64,000 nt of DNA from JAFGPS01 sp964628465 (GTDB taxonomy: Bacteria > Planctomycetota > Phycisphaerae > Sedimentisphaerales > Anaerobacaceae), in assembly GCA_964628465.1 (NCBI GenBank), contig CAZVOA010000015.1, positions 1 to 64,000 of the forward strand, in the 5' to 3' direction. Both the position numbers and the translations under genes were made by a program. The notes under the pieces were generated by a model. That model was not told the origin of the DNA and did no database searches. It saw only the letters and a program-made list of their open reading frames with translations. Shown here piece after piece: positions 1 to 8,483 of the stretch (positions within the stretch are counted from its first letter, which is position 1; the number at the start of each line of letters is the position of its first letter).

Positions 1-42
1 AACACCCAAATTATACTACAGGATGCCCTTTCTTCATATCTT

Positions 43-136
43 CACGAATGAACACAAATAGACACGAATGCTAAAAGCATATATTTAGTTTTATAAATTG
101 TTCGTGTTAATTCGTGTTCATTCGTGGTTATTTTTT
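43..136. repeat. Inverted pair of the CACGAATGAACACGAAT-type repeat
   Basis: The left arm (about 43-71) reads CACGAATGAACACAAAT and continues to GACACGAATG. The right arm (about 102-136) is its near reverse complement, TTCGTGTTAATTCGTGTTCA and onward. A further single copy lies at 4254-4288. The element could fold into a long hairpin 3' of hypC, whose stop is at 144, but no T-run is obvious. This is a dispersed non-coding repeat rather than a gene part; its function is unknown. Confidence 0.6.
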
Positions 137-143
137 AAATCAT

Positions 144-386
144 TCATCCTGAAATTTTGTTCTGAGTATCCATAAAATCATCTATTTCGGAAATCAGCTG
201 CCATGTTTTTTTCGCTTCTTCCTCATCAACCTGCGAAATAGCGAAGCCCGCATGAACCAGAACTAAATCGCCTAATTTTACATCCGGCAAAAGTGTAGTC
301 TTTGCCTTGAAACGATTGCCCATAGCATCGACAACCGCTTTATCGCCTTCCAATTCAATTATTCTTGCTGGTATTGCTAAACACAT
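144..386 (-). CDS. hypC: HypC/HupF-family hydrogenase maturation chaperone
   Basis: This 80-residue protein begins MCLAIPARI, the hallmark of HypC/HybG. Cys2 of the mature chain binds the Fe(CN)2CO precursor and the hydrogenase large subunit during [NiFe]-cofactor assembly. The remainder is the small beta-barrel typical of the family, including GDLVLVHAGFAI and the EEEA motif, at the usual length of 75-90 residues. It lies downstream of hypF on the same strand but is separated from it by a plus-strand methyltransferase, so the two are probably not one transcript. Any hypD or hypE partner would lie to the left, outside the window. No strong ribosome binding site precedes the ATG. Confidence 0.95.
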   Translation of the reverse strand: MCLAIPARIIELEGDKAVVDAMGNRFKAKTTLLPDVKLGDLVLVHAGFAISQVDEEEAKKTWQLISEIDDFMDTQNKISG

Positions 387-646
387 AATTCATAACCCGT
401 CGTACGCAGTCAATAAATCAGGGTAATACCCTCAAATTTGCCGGAGAAATTTTACTTATTTTTCTCAATATATACAAATTTGACATTTATTGTACTTTCT
501 TGTACGTATCGGGTCAATCATTGGTTTGCTGGATAATTTAATCCTTAATTAGTTGTATAAAACGCTAATATTCAGTATCATACAAACTTCAATCATCAAA
601 ACTATTGTGAATTGTAAAAAATATTAAACAGTGAGGCTATGTAAAC

Positions 647-1423
647 ATGACGGAACATTCGGAAATATCTGTATCCGAGAAACAACAAAAAGTTAAACTT
701 GCTTTCGGTGTAGAACCGGCAAAAGCTCGGTTCCGGTTACGACTTGCCCGATATAAGGCTCTTGCCGAGGCAGTTGCCGGTTATGTGAGAGAAAAGAACG
801 ACGAGAAAGAGCAGTTTGATTTGCTTGATATTGGCCTCGGAAGCGGCCGCTCCATGTACTTTATTGAAGCGGAAGGCACAGCAAATCGTATAAATTTTCA
901 TGGCCTTGATAACAGTACGATAAGATTGAATACTGTATATAAATCAGAGAAATGGCAATTAACACAGGCAGACATCGAGAAAAAAACTCCTTATGAATCG
1001 GGGCAGTTCGACATTATACTTTGCGAGCAGGTTTTAGAGCATTTGAAAGATCCGGCAACGGCGATTAACGAAATTACGCGAGTACTTCGTCCGGATGGTT
1101 TGCTGATTCTTGGTGTGCCGATTTTTCCGCCGATTATTAATAATTTACGCAAACTTTTTGAGCTTCTTCCTGGCCGTTCCAAAGATGCGTCACATTCTCA
1201 TCTGCATTTCTTTAATAGCATGACAATTAAGTCACTTGTTCGTGCTAATAATCAACTCTCGATACAAAAAAGCTATGGATTCAGAATTATTTCCGGCGGT
1301 ATTTTCAATCCTTTAGAGGATTATTTCTGGTGGTACAAGTTTAATCGCCGGCTCGGCAGTGTAGTTCCTTTTCTTTGCACTGAGATTCAAATCCTTGCCA
1401 GAAAGAAATCTAACCTTATGTAA
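647..1423 (+). CDS. Class I SAM-dependent methyltransferase (Methyltransf_11 type)
   Basis: The protein has 258 residues with a Rossmann-type methyltransferase fold. Motif I is LLDIGLGSGRS, an acidic position follows at HGLDNS, QFDIILCEQVLEHL is the Methyltransf_11 motif IV, and ITRVLRPDGLLILGVP forms the following strand. The C-terminal third is poorly conserved and carries aromatic residues (EDYFWWYKF), perhaps a substrate-binding cap. The substrate cannot be read from the sequence; related proteins act on lipids, quinones or sugars. The stop overlaps the convergent hypF stop by 8 nt. It is inserted between hypF and hypC but has no evident link to hydrogenase maturation. Confidence 0.85.
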   Translation: MTEHSEISVSEKQQKVKLAFGVEPAKARFRLRLARYKALAEAVAGYVREKNDEKEQFDLLDIGLGSGRSMYFIEAEGTANRINFHGLDNSTIRLNTVYKSEKWQLTQADIEKKTPYESGQFDIILCEQVLEHLKDPATAINEITRVLRPDGLLILGVPIFPPIINNLRKLFELLPGRSKDASHSHLHFFNSMTIKSLVRANNQLSIQKSYGFRIISGGIFNPLEDYFWWYKFNRRLGSVVPFLCTEIQILARKKSNLM

Positions 1424-3782
1424 TTTGCTTGATATGCTCCGCTGCGATTGCCGCCTGGCCGATGGAGATACATGCGTCATTTGATGGAATCTGCTGATTA
1501 TAAAAAACGTTAAAATCATTTTTCTTTAAAAGCTTTATCGTTTTGCTTAATAAATACCGATTGCAGAACACGCCGCCGCTAATTGCTGCTGTATTAATAT
1601 TTGTACTTATTCTCGCCTGTATAGCCATTTCGACTAATGCTTGGGCGAGAGTATTATGGAATTTGGCTGAAATTACTCTTTTGTCGATATTTTGCTTTAA
1701 ATCCGACACAATTTCTTGAATTGTTGGGCTAATGTTCAGATTTCGCATTTCATTATCAGAAACAATTGAGAAATTATATTGGTCTTCTATATTTTCAGCG
1801 GCTATCGCTTCCAGTGCGATGGGCAACTGCGCGTCGAAATGATTATAGTTTCCGATACCGAGCATAGCCGCGACCGCGTCGAAAACTCTTCCTATGCTGG
1901 ATGTTTCCACGCAATTTACACCTTTTTCAATCTGTTCGAGTATGATTTGCTTTTTTACAACATCATTTTCGATTTTGTTGATTAGCCAGTCGAATTTCTC
2001 AAGCGAAAACTCGTTACCATATGCTTTCTTTAATAATGACAATACAGGTCTTATCGCTTCCTTGCTTGCTTTATTTGCGCCTGCTAACTGATAATAAGCC
2101 AAATGGCCAAAACGCTCGAATTTTTCAAGAGAGGCAATCAAACACTCGCAGCCCCAGATTTTGCTGTCTGTGCCGTATCCTGTGCCGTCACAGACCAAAC
2201 CTATAACAGGTTCGCTAATATTATGTTCAGCTAAAACAGAAGCAACGTGCGCCCAGTGGTGTTGTACCTGGATAAATTTCTCAGCATTTAATGAACGTAC
2301 ATATTGCGTTGACATATAGCCCGGATGTAAATCACAAACAACTACTTCCGGCTTGACTTCGAACAATTTCGCTAAATGCTCAATCGAATTTATATAGTGA
2401 TGATAAACTTCCGCGTCTTCCAAATCACCTATATGCTCACTGCAAATAAGCTGATTACCTTTCGCGAAGCAGAAAGTATTTTTCAAATCCGCCCCAGCGG
2501 CAAAGCAATCAGGTTTGTCAGAAGATTGCTTCGTCATTTCATTCCTCGCAATGACATTATTAGGATTTGTTTTCATTACCAAAGGCGCTGGAACATATCC
2601 CCTCGATCTGCGAATCAAAACAGGTTTATCTTCGATTATATGTACGACCGAATCGTCAACCTGCCTGAATATTTCTCTGTTGTGCATTAAAAAAGCATCC
2701 GCGACATCACTTAGCTTTTCCATCGCGTAATCATTTTTGCAAATTAACGGCTCATCTGAAATATTGCCGCTTGTCATTACAAGAACATCGATTCCATGCT
2801 CAAAAAGCAGAAAATGCAGAGGCGTATAACAAAGCATAAAACCTAAAGTTGATGTTCCCTGGGCAACATCGTGAGCGATTGAATTGTTTTCCTTTTTCGG
2901 TAATAAAACAATCGGACTCTGGGGACTTTTCAGGACTTTTTCCGATACATCATCGACAATCGCGTATTGTTTTATCTTTTCAATCGAATCGGTCATCAAA
3001 GCAAATGGTTTATGGTCACGCTTCTTTTTTTCTCTAAGGCGCTTCACCGCATCGTTATTAAGCGCATCAACGGCTAAATGAAAGCCGCCAAGTCCTTTTA
3101 TCGCGACAATTTTTCCATCCAATAGAAGGTTAGCCGCTTTTTCAATTGCTTTAGTAGTTTCAGATTCAATTTCCCTGCCGTTATTACCAGTAAGCCAGAC
3201 TTTCGGCCCGCAGGTCGCGCATGCGACAGGCTGCGCATGAAAGCGGCGGTTAATTACATCTGTATATTGTGCGGCACATTTATCGCACATTGCAAAAACC
3301 GACATAGTTGTATTCGGCCTGTCGTAAGGAATATTTTTTATAATCGAATATCGCGGGCCGCAATTTGTGCAATTTATAAAAGGATAACCGAACCGAAAAT
3401 CATTCTTATCGCGCATTTCATTGAGACAATCCTTGCAGATCGCTGTATCAGCGGTTACATGCGAAATTGGAACTCCCCGCGAATCACTCGCTTGAATAAT
3501 AAATTCTTTTTCATTCTCAACGAGCGGAATTTCACTAACCTTGAGAGTTTCTATATGAGCCAAAGGCGGTTTATGCGGCTCGGAGTTAAGATGCAATACG
3601 AATAGGGAGATTTTATTCTCCTGTCCCTGCAATTCGATTGTAACGCCGCTTGTATCGTTATAGACAAAGCCTGTAAGACCAAACTCGGTTGCGATTCTAT
3701 ACACGGCAGGGCGGAAGCCGACTCCCTGAACTCGTCCGGTTATTAATATTTTTTGCCTTTTAACCAATATATCAATTCTCAA
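1416..3782 (-). CDS. hypF: Carbamoyltransferase HypF, with a repeat-derived insert
   Basis: HypF transfers carbamoyl from carbamoyl phosphate to HypE, the source of the CN ligands of [NiFe] hydrogenases. Domains in order are an N-terminal acylphosphatase (GRVQGVGFRPAVYR), two CX2C-X18-CX2C zinc fingers (CKDC..CTNC and CDKC..CATC), a YrdC-like domain (IKGLGGFHLAVDA, SPQSPIVLL), and a Kae1/TobZ-like domain (DLHPGYMSTQ, VQHHWAH, SGGVFCN). The 788 residues fit the family. The start is TTG within a GAGAAT-rich stretch; another TTG five codons on is possible. Between the YrdC and Kae1 parts, residues about 408-428 are encoded by a palindromic chromosomal repeat that keeps the frame open. Confidence 0.95.
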   Translation of the reverse strand: MRIDILVKRQKILITGRVQGVGFRPAVYRIATEFGLTGFVYNDTSGVTIELQGQENKISLFVLHLNSEPHKPPLAHIETLKVSEIPLVENEKEFIIQASDSRGVPISHVTADTAICKDCLNEMRDKNDFRFGYPFINCTNCGPRYSIIKNIPYDRPNTTMSVFAMCDKCAAQYTDVINRRFHAQPVACATCGPKVWLTGNNGREIESETTKAIEKAANLLLDGKIVAIKGLGGFHLAVDALNNDAVKRLREKKKRDHKPFALMTDSIEKIKQYAIVDDVSEKVLKSPQSPIVLLPKKENNSIAHDVAQGTSTLGFMLCYTPLHFLLFEHGIDVLVMTSGNISDEPLICKNDYAMEKLSDVADAFLMHNREIFRQVDDSVVHIIEDKPVLIRRSRGYVPAPLVMKTNPNNVIARNEMTKQSSDKPDCFAAGADLKNTFCFAKGNQLICSEHIGDLEDAEVYHHYINSIEHLAKLFEVKPEVVVCDLHPGYMSTQYVRSLNAEKFIQVQHHWAHVASVLAEHNISEPVIGLVCDGTGYGTDSKIWGCECLIASLEKFERFGHLAYYQLAGANKASKEAIRPVLSLLKKAYGNEFSLEKFDWLINKIENDVVKKQIILEQIEKGVNCVETSSIGRVFDAVAAMLGIGNYNHFDAQLPIALEAIAAENIEDQYNFSIVSDNEMRNLNISPTIQEIVSDLKQNIDKRVISAKFHNTLAQALVEMAIQARISTNINTAAISGGVFCNRYLLSKTIKLLKKNDFNVFYNQQIPSNDACISIGQAAIAAEHIKQIT
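2498..2556. repeat. Intragenic copy of the TGTCATTGCGAG-family palindromic repeat inside hypF
   Basis: Positions 2523-2556 read AGATTGCTTCGTCATTTCAT and then TCCTCGCAATGACA. They match 3854-3887 of the intergenic element (AGATTGCTTCGTTGCTTCGC, then TCCTCGCAATGACA) with only a few mismatches. The left side (GCGGCAAAGCAATC) pairs with GATTGCTT across a short loop. The hypF frame runs straight through it and adds about 20 residues (NNVIARNEMTKQSSDKPDC) just before the conserved GADLKNTFC segment. The outer TGTCATTGCGAG arm is missing. Confidence 0.8.
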
Positions 3783-3803
3783 TTCTCAATAATGCCATTT
3801 GTC

Positions 3804-3887
3804 TGTCATTGCGAGTCCCATCGGGACGCGGCAATCTAAATTCGTACGTTTTGAGATTGCTTCGTTGCTTCGCTCCTCGCAATGACA
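3804..3887. repeat. Palindromic intergenic repeat with TGTCATTGCGAG termini
   Basis: Perfect 12-bp terminal inverted repeats, TGTCATTGCGAG (3804-3815) and CTCGCAATGACA (3876-3887), enclose an internal GGCAATCT / AGATTGCT pair. The element is 84 bp and carries no open frame of note. It lies just upstream of the hypF start and could fold as a hairpin in transcripts. Its shape resembles REP/MITE-like elements scattered in many environmental genomes. A partial second copy sits inside hypF. Confidence 0.8.
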
Positions 3888-3983
3888 TGCTTAAAGATAA
3901 CTTATAGAGCGTAGAAACTAATTACAATTGTTCTAATATACCAGAAAAAGAAAAAAACGTGTATTTTAGAATCTGAAAAAAGA

Positions 3984-4012
3984 TTGCAAATTTTTGAATA
4001 CCATGCTAAAAT
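3984..4012 (+). promoter_or_regulatory. Sigma-70-type promoter of tRNA-Ala
   Basis: TTGCAA (3984-3989) and TAAAAT (4007-4012) are separated by exactly 17 nt. Transcription would start near 4019, about 25 nt before the tRNA. The match to TTGACA-N17-TATAAT is 5/6 and 5/6. Confidence 0.6.
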
Positions 4013-4043
4013 TAGGAAAATCGGGTTTTTCGTCCTGATTTTC

Positions 4044-4116
<73 letters not shown>

Positions 4117-4463
4117 TTTTAATAATTGTTCGCGGATTTGACAAAAGGGATTGAAGATGACAAGAGATATTTCGGAAACCCCAGCGCGGTTAAGCCGCAA
4201 CCAAACATTTTATACAATCAATCAAGTTTATCCTGTCAATCCTGTCATAAAAAATAACCACAAATTAACACGAATGGACACGAATCATTTTAAAAGTTTT
4301 CATATCAGAAAATCATACATAAAATTTTATATCTCAACATGTTACAATCATCACCTTCAAAATACACGCATAAAAAACAAAAATATAACGGTTTGTAGTA
4401 TAGATTATTGGTCGATGACTAATGATTGGATTAATTAGGGGTGTTCAATAAGATGGAGAAAAT
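4117..4463. other. Gene-poor stretch after tRNA-Ala with a dispersed repeat
   Basis: No convincing gene is present. A possible 95-codon frame (4151-4438) has low-complexity, repeat-derived composition and no family resemblance. Positions 4254-4288 hold a single copy of the ACCACAAATTAACACGAAT-type repeat also found at 43-136. No intrinsic terminator was recognised for the tRNA. Confidence 0.5.
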
Positions 4464-4988
4464 ATGAAGCGGATAATTATCATCTCACTACTCAGTTTGG
4501 TCATTATAGGTTGTGGCGGTACGAACAATACGTCAGTATCTTTGGAATCTCTTTCGCCGGAGGAAGTTAATACAGAAATTGAAAGCCTTCGGGAGTTTAT
4601 TATTCCGCCTAAAGGAGTTAGCAAAGCAGATGTTAATACAGTATTCGGTGTGCCGGAGGTAATTAATGAATTAACGGGCAAAGGGAGTGCTAATATGTAC
4701 CCTATGCATATATATCAATTGCTTTCTCCAAAGCAAGGACAGGAATACAGGGCATATCTGCAAGTGACATACGAAGCCGACAAAGCTAAGTATATTTCAA
4801 TTAGTCACTATTGTGTCGTTAGAGGCAGAGCTACTTATCCGAAAGATGAGATTGAGAGGGAGAATAGGCTTGTTCTTGAAGACCTGCTTGAGATTAAAAA
4901 AAATTATGGAAGCGAACTGGAGGATGCCTCATGGAACAATAACATCCGAGCAGCTGCTTCCATAGGTATTTATGGAACTAAAGCATAA
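4464..4988 (+). CDS. Small lipoprotein of unknown function
   Basis: The 174 residues begin with a short basic n-region and a hydrophobic stretch ending in lipobox VIIGC, so Cys17 is the likely lipidated residue and signal peptidase II site. The mature part is hydrophilic, with a region (VSKADVNTVFGVPEVINELT) resembling small-lipoprotein BamE/SmpA-like 'G.s..dv...lG.P' signatures, but the similarity is weak. A GGAG-like site (GATGGAGAA) precedes the ATG. It is convergent with the hydrogenase operon. No specific function can be assigned. Confidence 0.75.
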   Translation: MKRIIIISLLSLVIIGCGGTNNTSVSLESLSPEEVNTEIESLREFIIPPKGVSKADVNTVFGVPEVINELTGKGSANMYPMHIYQLLSPKQGQEYRAYLQVTYEADKAKYISISHYCVVRGRATYPKDEIERENRLVLEDLLEIKKNYGSELEDASWNNNIRAAASIGIYGTKA

Positions 4989-5009
4989 GCTTTAGAACTT
5001 CTTAATAAT

Positions 5010-5393
5010 TTAGCCGATTGCTTTTGAAACGGCATCGAGAAGTACATCTGGTTTCACTGGTTTTTCAAGCACCTGCTGTACCGGCAGCCATGTATCATCC
5101 GGCTCGAAACCGAAAGGTAAATTCATTTCTTTGCGAACACCTGTAATCATAATAACTGGGGTCTTTTTCAAAGAATCGATTTTGTGCATTTCTCTTGCTA
5201 CATCGAAACCTTCGGATTTCGTCGTCATCATAACATCGAGCAGAATCAAATTGGGTTTGTTTTTCTTTGCTTTCTCCAGGCCTTCTTTGCCGTTGGGTGC
5301 AGAAATAACATCGTAACCTTTGGCATCGAGCAGGTTGCTGGTTGCATCCACGAACTCCGGGTCATCATCAATCATAAGAATTGTTTTTGCCAT
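5010..5393 (-). CDS. Stand-alone response-regulator receiver at the end of the hydrogenase operon
   Basis: This 127-residue CheY-like receiver has no output domain. Acidic pocket MIDDD, phospho-acceptor Asp53 in LILLDVMM, the Thr of MITGV and the Lys of EKPVKP are all present. It lies 11 nt downstream of hydE on the same strand and ends the hydrogenase operon. A histidine kinase and a second receiver stand at the start of that operon, so it may act in a phosphorelay or as a binding switch for the hydrogenase. The loop after the phospho-Asp carries a short extension (TTKSEG), seen in some stand-alone receivers. Confidence 0.9.
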   Translation of the reverse strand: MAKTILMIDDDPEFVDATSNLLDAKGYDVISAPNGKEGLEKAKKNKPNLILLDVMMTTKSEGFDVAREMHKIDSLKKTPVIMITGVRKEMNLPFGFEPDDTWLPVQQVLEKPVKPDVLLDAVSKAIG

Positions 5394-5404
5394 TACGTTT
5401 CTCC

Positions 5405-6490
5405 TTAAATTACTTTTTTCAATATAAGAGATTTTTGTTTATGTTTAAGCGAATCACCTCGTGAATAATCCAGCTTCCTGTTTAAGGTTTTGGCCGCTTC
5501 CTCAAGGGTCTTCAGGTACTCTTGTGCATTATTAGTGATATTTCCATTTGAAGGATATATCGAATATAGTTCTTTGTATTTCTTTGGTGTAAAATTAATC
5601 ATAATAACATTGGCTCCGGCGTTCAGTGCCGTAATTCTCTGGTCACTATCACCGATATTACCAATGGACGTTGTCGCGGGTATCATGGATTTTTTCGTTA
5701 CAATTCTCGCGACTGCAATTGTTTTTAAGGTCAGTTCAAGATTTCCAGCCGGCTCATCTTTCAAAGGCGTTTTATCATGCGGAATAAAAAGCCCGACGCT
5801 AACCATATCGAAATCCTCATTTTTAAGGAACAGCATATCCTTTGCCAGATGATGAATCGTTTGACCTTTCAGTCCGACAATAAAGCCGGAACCAGCCTGG
5901 TATCCGAGCAGCTTCAAATTTTCTGTACATTCCAATCTGTTTTCAAAGCTCATTTCAGGATGCAGAGAATTATATAGTTCCTTGTCGGATGTCTCTATCT
6001 TTAGAAGATACCTGTCCGCACCTGCCTGTTTCCAGATTCTATAAGCTTCAAAATCGCGTTCGCCGACAGAGAGTGTTACTGCCATATCGAATTTCTGTTT
6101 TATTTCAGCTATAATTTCAGCGAACTCATCGGTATCAAGCATCTCATCTTCGCCCGATTGCAGAACAACGGTTTTTATCCCAGTGTCGGCGATATTTTCA
6201 ACCGCCTGCATTATTTCTTTTCTTGTGAGCCTGTACCTTTTCAGATTTTTATTATAGCGGTTCAGGCCGCAATATGAACACGTATTCGAGCAATAACTGG
6301 AAAATTCGACAATTCCTCTTAAGAAAATAACATCGCCGCAAAATTGCCTCACGACCATTCGAGCATAATTGAAGAGTACGCGCATATCCTCTTCGCTTTG
6401 CAGGCCGAGCAGATATTCAATATCTCTCAGGTCCGGCGTATCGTCTCTATAGACTCTTTCAATAACAGTATTTATATTATTTATTGTCAT
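5405..6490 (-). CDS. hydE: [FeFe]-hydrogenase H-cluster radical SAM maturase HydE
   Basis: HydE is a radical-SAM enzyme that acts with HydG and HydF to build the 2Fe subcluster of [FeFe] hydrogenase; current models have it processing the HydG Fe(CO)2(CN)-cysteine product. The CX3CX2C motif is CSNTCSYC, followed by GLNRYNKN. TVVLQSGED, TLSVGE and KIETSD are family blocks of the TIM barrel. About 361 residues is normal. The frame opens at a TTG (6517), but the ATG at 6490 matches the family start better and overlaps the NuoE gene by only 14 nt, implying translational coupling. Confidence 0.93.
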   Translation of the reverse strand: MTINNINTVIERVYRDDTPDLRDIEYLLGLQSEEDMRVLFNYARMVVRQFCGDVIFLRGIVEFSSYCSNTCSYCGLNRYNKNLKRYRLTRKEIMQAVENIADTGIKTVVLQSGEDEMLDTDEFAEIIAEIKQKFDMAVTLSVGERDFEAYRIWKQAGADRYLLKIETSDKELYNSLHPEMSFENRLECTENLKLLGYQAGSGFIVGLKGQTIHHLAKDMLFLKNEDFDMVSVGLFIPHDKTPLKDEPAGNLELTLKTIAVARIVTKKSMIPATTSIGNIGDSDQRITALNAGANVIMINFTPKKYKELYSIYPSNGNITNNAQEYLKTLEEAAKTLNRKLDYSRGDSLKHKQKSLILKKVI

Positions 6491-6980
6491 TACCGCTTTG
6501 TTTACGATATTGCTCAATTATTTTGATTGCTTTCTCTGGTGTAAGTTCACCATAAATTTTTTCGTCAATCATTAGAACCGGCGCTTGTCCGCAAGCCCCG
6601 ACGCATCTGGCGGGCTGAATTGAGAATATGCCGTCTTCTGTAACCTGGCCAACGTCGATTTTCAGATGATCTTTAATAGCATCTAAAATCTTGCCGGATC
6701 CTTTTACATAACATGCAGTTCCAAGACAGATTGCAATAGTATATTTACCCGGTTTTTTAAGATTAAAATAGTGATAGAAGGTCGCTACTCCCCAAATATG
6801 AGCGGTGGGAATATTCATTTCGACAGCTATCAAGTCTATCATATTTTGCGGCAGATAACCGTATATCTGCTGCACCTTGTGCAGTACCGCTATCAGGTTA
6901 GACTCAGGATTCGGAAGAGTCATTTTATTTGCTATAAAATCTTTTATTTCATTCACAATTGATTTATCTTTAGTTATCAT
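6477..6980 (-). CDS. hydC: NADH-dependent hydrogenase NuoE-like subunit (HydC)
   Basis: The 167-residue thioredoxin-like 2Fe-2S protein of the NuoE family has an N-terminal helical region (HKVQQIYGYLPQNMIDLIA), then cluster ligands in CLGTAC and, about 40 residues on, CVGACG. In trimeric [FeFe] hydrogenases this gamma subunit binds NuoF-like HydB and carries an electron-transfer cluster. Its place between hydG and hydE, with overlap into hydE, ties it to this complex. The length is typical. Confidence 0.92.
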   Translation of the reverse strand: MITKDKSIVNEIKDFIANKMTLPNPESNLIAVLHKVQQIYGYLPQNMIDLIAVEMNIPTAHIWGVATFYHYFNLKKPGKYTIAICLGTACYVKGSGKILDAIKDHLKIDVGQVTEDGIFSIQPARCVGACGQAPVLMIDEKIYGELTPEKAIKIIEQYRKQSGNDNK

Positions 6981-6995
6981 TTTTTGTCCTTTGGT

Positions 6996-8462
6996 TTAGA
7001 AATAAATATCTCTCAAGCCAGCTTTTGTTTTATTATACGCGTCGAGCAGTTTCGGATACAAGCCCGGCATTTGTTTTTCAATTTCCAGAATTTCCTTTTC
7101 TATAACTTTTTCTCCTGCTGCTTTCGTCTGTTCGCTGGCGAAGTCATCGAGCCATTCTCTGAAAGTAATGACCGCGTTTAGTTTGCAGAAATGTCCTTCT
7201 TTTCCGCATTTGAGCAGGTCCATAATTTTATCTCCAGTTCTGCCGCATCTGTATCCGGCAGTACAGAAAGAAGTAATATATCCATTCTCGGCCAGTTCCC
7301 GAACAACATTGTCAAGGCTTCGTGTATCACCTAAAGTAAATTGTTCTTTTCGCTGAGGCTGAAGCAGATTTTCAGAATATGTACCAATTCCGATTTTACT
7401 GGAAGCGTCTGTTTGCGTGCAGCCGAGAGGCAAAATACTCTTTCGGATTTCCGCGTTTTCCCTGGCAGTCAAAATCATTCCTGTATATGGAACTGCCAGT
7501 CTTATTACGGTAACAATCTTCCTGAAATCTTCGTCACTAACCCTGTAAGACGAGTTTGTAGCGAAAGGCGTATTAACAGCCGGTTCGAGTCTTGGAAAAG
7601 ATATTGTATGAGGACCGACTCCGAACTTGTTCTCAAGTTCTATCGCATGGTAAAGTAATCCCATGACCTCGAATTTCCAATCGTATAAACCGAACAAAGC
7701 GCCGATTCCAACGTCGTCACAACCGGCTTCCATTGCCCTGTGCATCGCATACAGCCGCCAGAGGTAATTTCCTTTTATCGTGTTTTGAGGATGTATCTTT
7801 TCATAAGTATTTCGATGGTAAGTTTCCTGGAAAACCTGGAAAGTCCCTATACCGACTTTTTTAAGTGTTTTCAGATCATCAACCGTCATCGGAGCCGCGT
7901 TTACATTACTTCTTCTTATCTGTGCGATACCGTTTTTGGTTTTTGCCCTTACCTGATAAATAGCCTCAATTGTAGAAGCTATATAATCGACGCTGCTTTT
8001 TGGATGTTCCCCATAAACTACTATTAGACGCTTGTGGCCGATTTCCCCGGCGAGTACTTCAATCTCTTTTTTTACCTGTTCTATGCTTAAATCAGTTCTC
8101 TGGATATCTTTATTGCTTCTTCTAAAGCCGCAGTATAAACAATCGTTGATGCAATGATTGCTCAGGTAAAGCGGCGCGAAAGTCACAATCCTGTTGTCAT
8201 ATACTTTCTTTTTTACTTCCAGCGCTGTTTGTGCCATCTTCTCCCATGTTTGGGAATCTTTTACGTTCAACAGGCAGGCTGTCTCATCCGGAGTCAGCGT
8301 TTCTATGGAAAGCGACTTATGCAGTATTTCATCGATTTTATTTGAATCCGGATTTTGATTCTGCTTAAGCGAATTATTTATTCCGGCTTCATCGACAAAA
8401 CCATCTTTATACGGTAAGTCAATTTCCGCTATATTTTCTTTAATAAGTTGTTCTGTATTCAT
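6996..8462 (-). CDS. hydG: [FeFe]-hydrogenase maturase HydG (tyrosine lyase), variant C-terminal cluster motif
   Basis: HydG cleaves tyrosine to p-cresol and dehydroglycine and supplies CO and CN- for the H-cluster. The radical-SAM motif is CINDCLYC, and the NHCINDCLYCGFRR context is diagnostic. RSNVNAAPM, GIGALFGLYDW and the C-terminal block CKLNAVITFREWLDDF also match HydG. The 488 residues are normal. The C-terminal auxiliary cluster is usually bound by CX2CX22C. Here the residues are Cys400, Gly403 and Cys426: the middle Cys is Gly, with extra Cys at 406 and 419. The gene is 21 nt from hydA. Confidence 0.93.
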   Translation of the reverse strand: MNTEQLIKENIAEIDLPYKDGFVDEAGINNSLKQNQNPDSNKIDEILHKSLSIETLTPDETACLLNVKDSQTWEKMAQTALEVKKKVYDNRIVTFAPLYLSNHCINDCLYCGFRRSNKDIQRTDLSIEQVKKEIEVLAGEIGHKRLIVVYGEHPKSSVDYIASTIEAIYQVRAKTKNGIAQIRRSNVNAAPMTVDDLKTLKKVGIGTFQVFQETYHRNTYEKIHPQNTIKGNYLWRLYAMHRAMEAGCDDVGIGALFGLYDWKFEVMGLLYHAIELENKFGVGPHTISFPRLEPAVNTPFATNSSYRVSDEDFRKIVTVIRLAVPYTGMILTARENAEIRKSILPLGCTQTDASSKIGIGTYSENLLQPQRKEQFTLGDTRSLDNVVRELAENGYITSFCTAGYRCGRTGDKIMDLLKCGKEGHFCKLNAVITFREWLDDFASEQTKAAGEKVIEKEILEIEKQMPGLYPKLLDAYNKTKAGLRDIYF

Positions 8463-8483
8463 TGTAAGTACTTTCTGCTTATA

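Noticed and set aside
2498..3887. Insertion sequence in or near hypF
   Set aside because: No transposase frame is present; only short palindromic repeats remain.
4151..4438. 95-codon plus-strand frame after tRNA-Ala
   Set aside because: It overlaps a dispersed repeat, has no recognised similarity and its composition looks like translated intergenic DNA.
6491..6517. TTG start of hydE
   Set aside because: The ATG at 6490 fits the family length and reduces the overlap with the NuoE-like gene.
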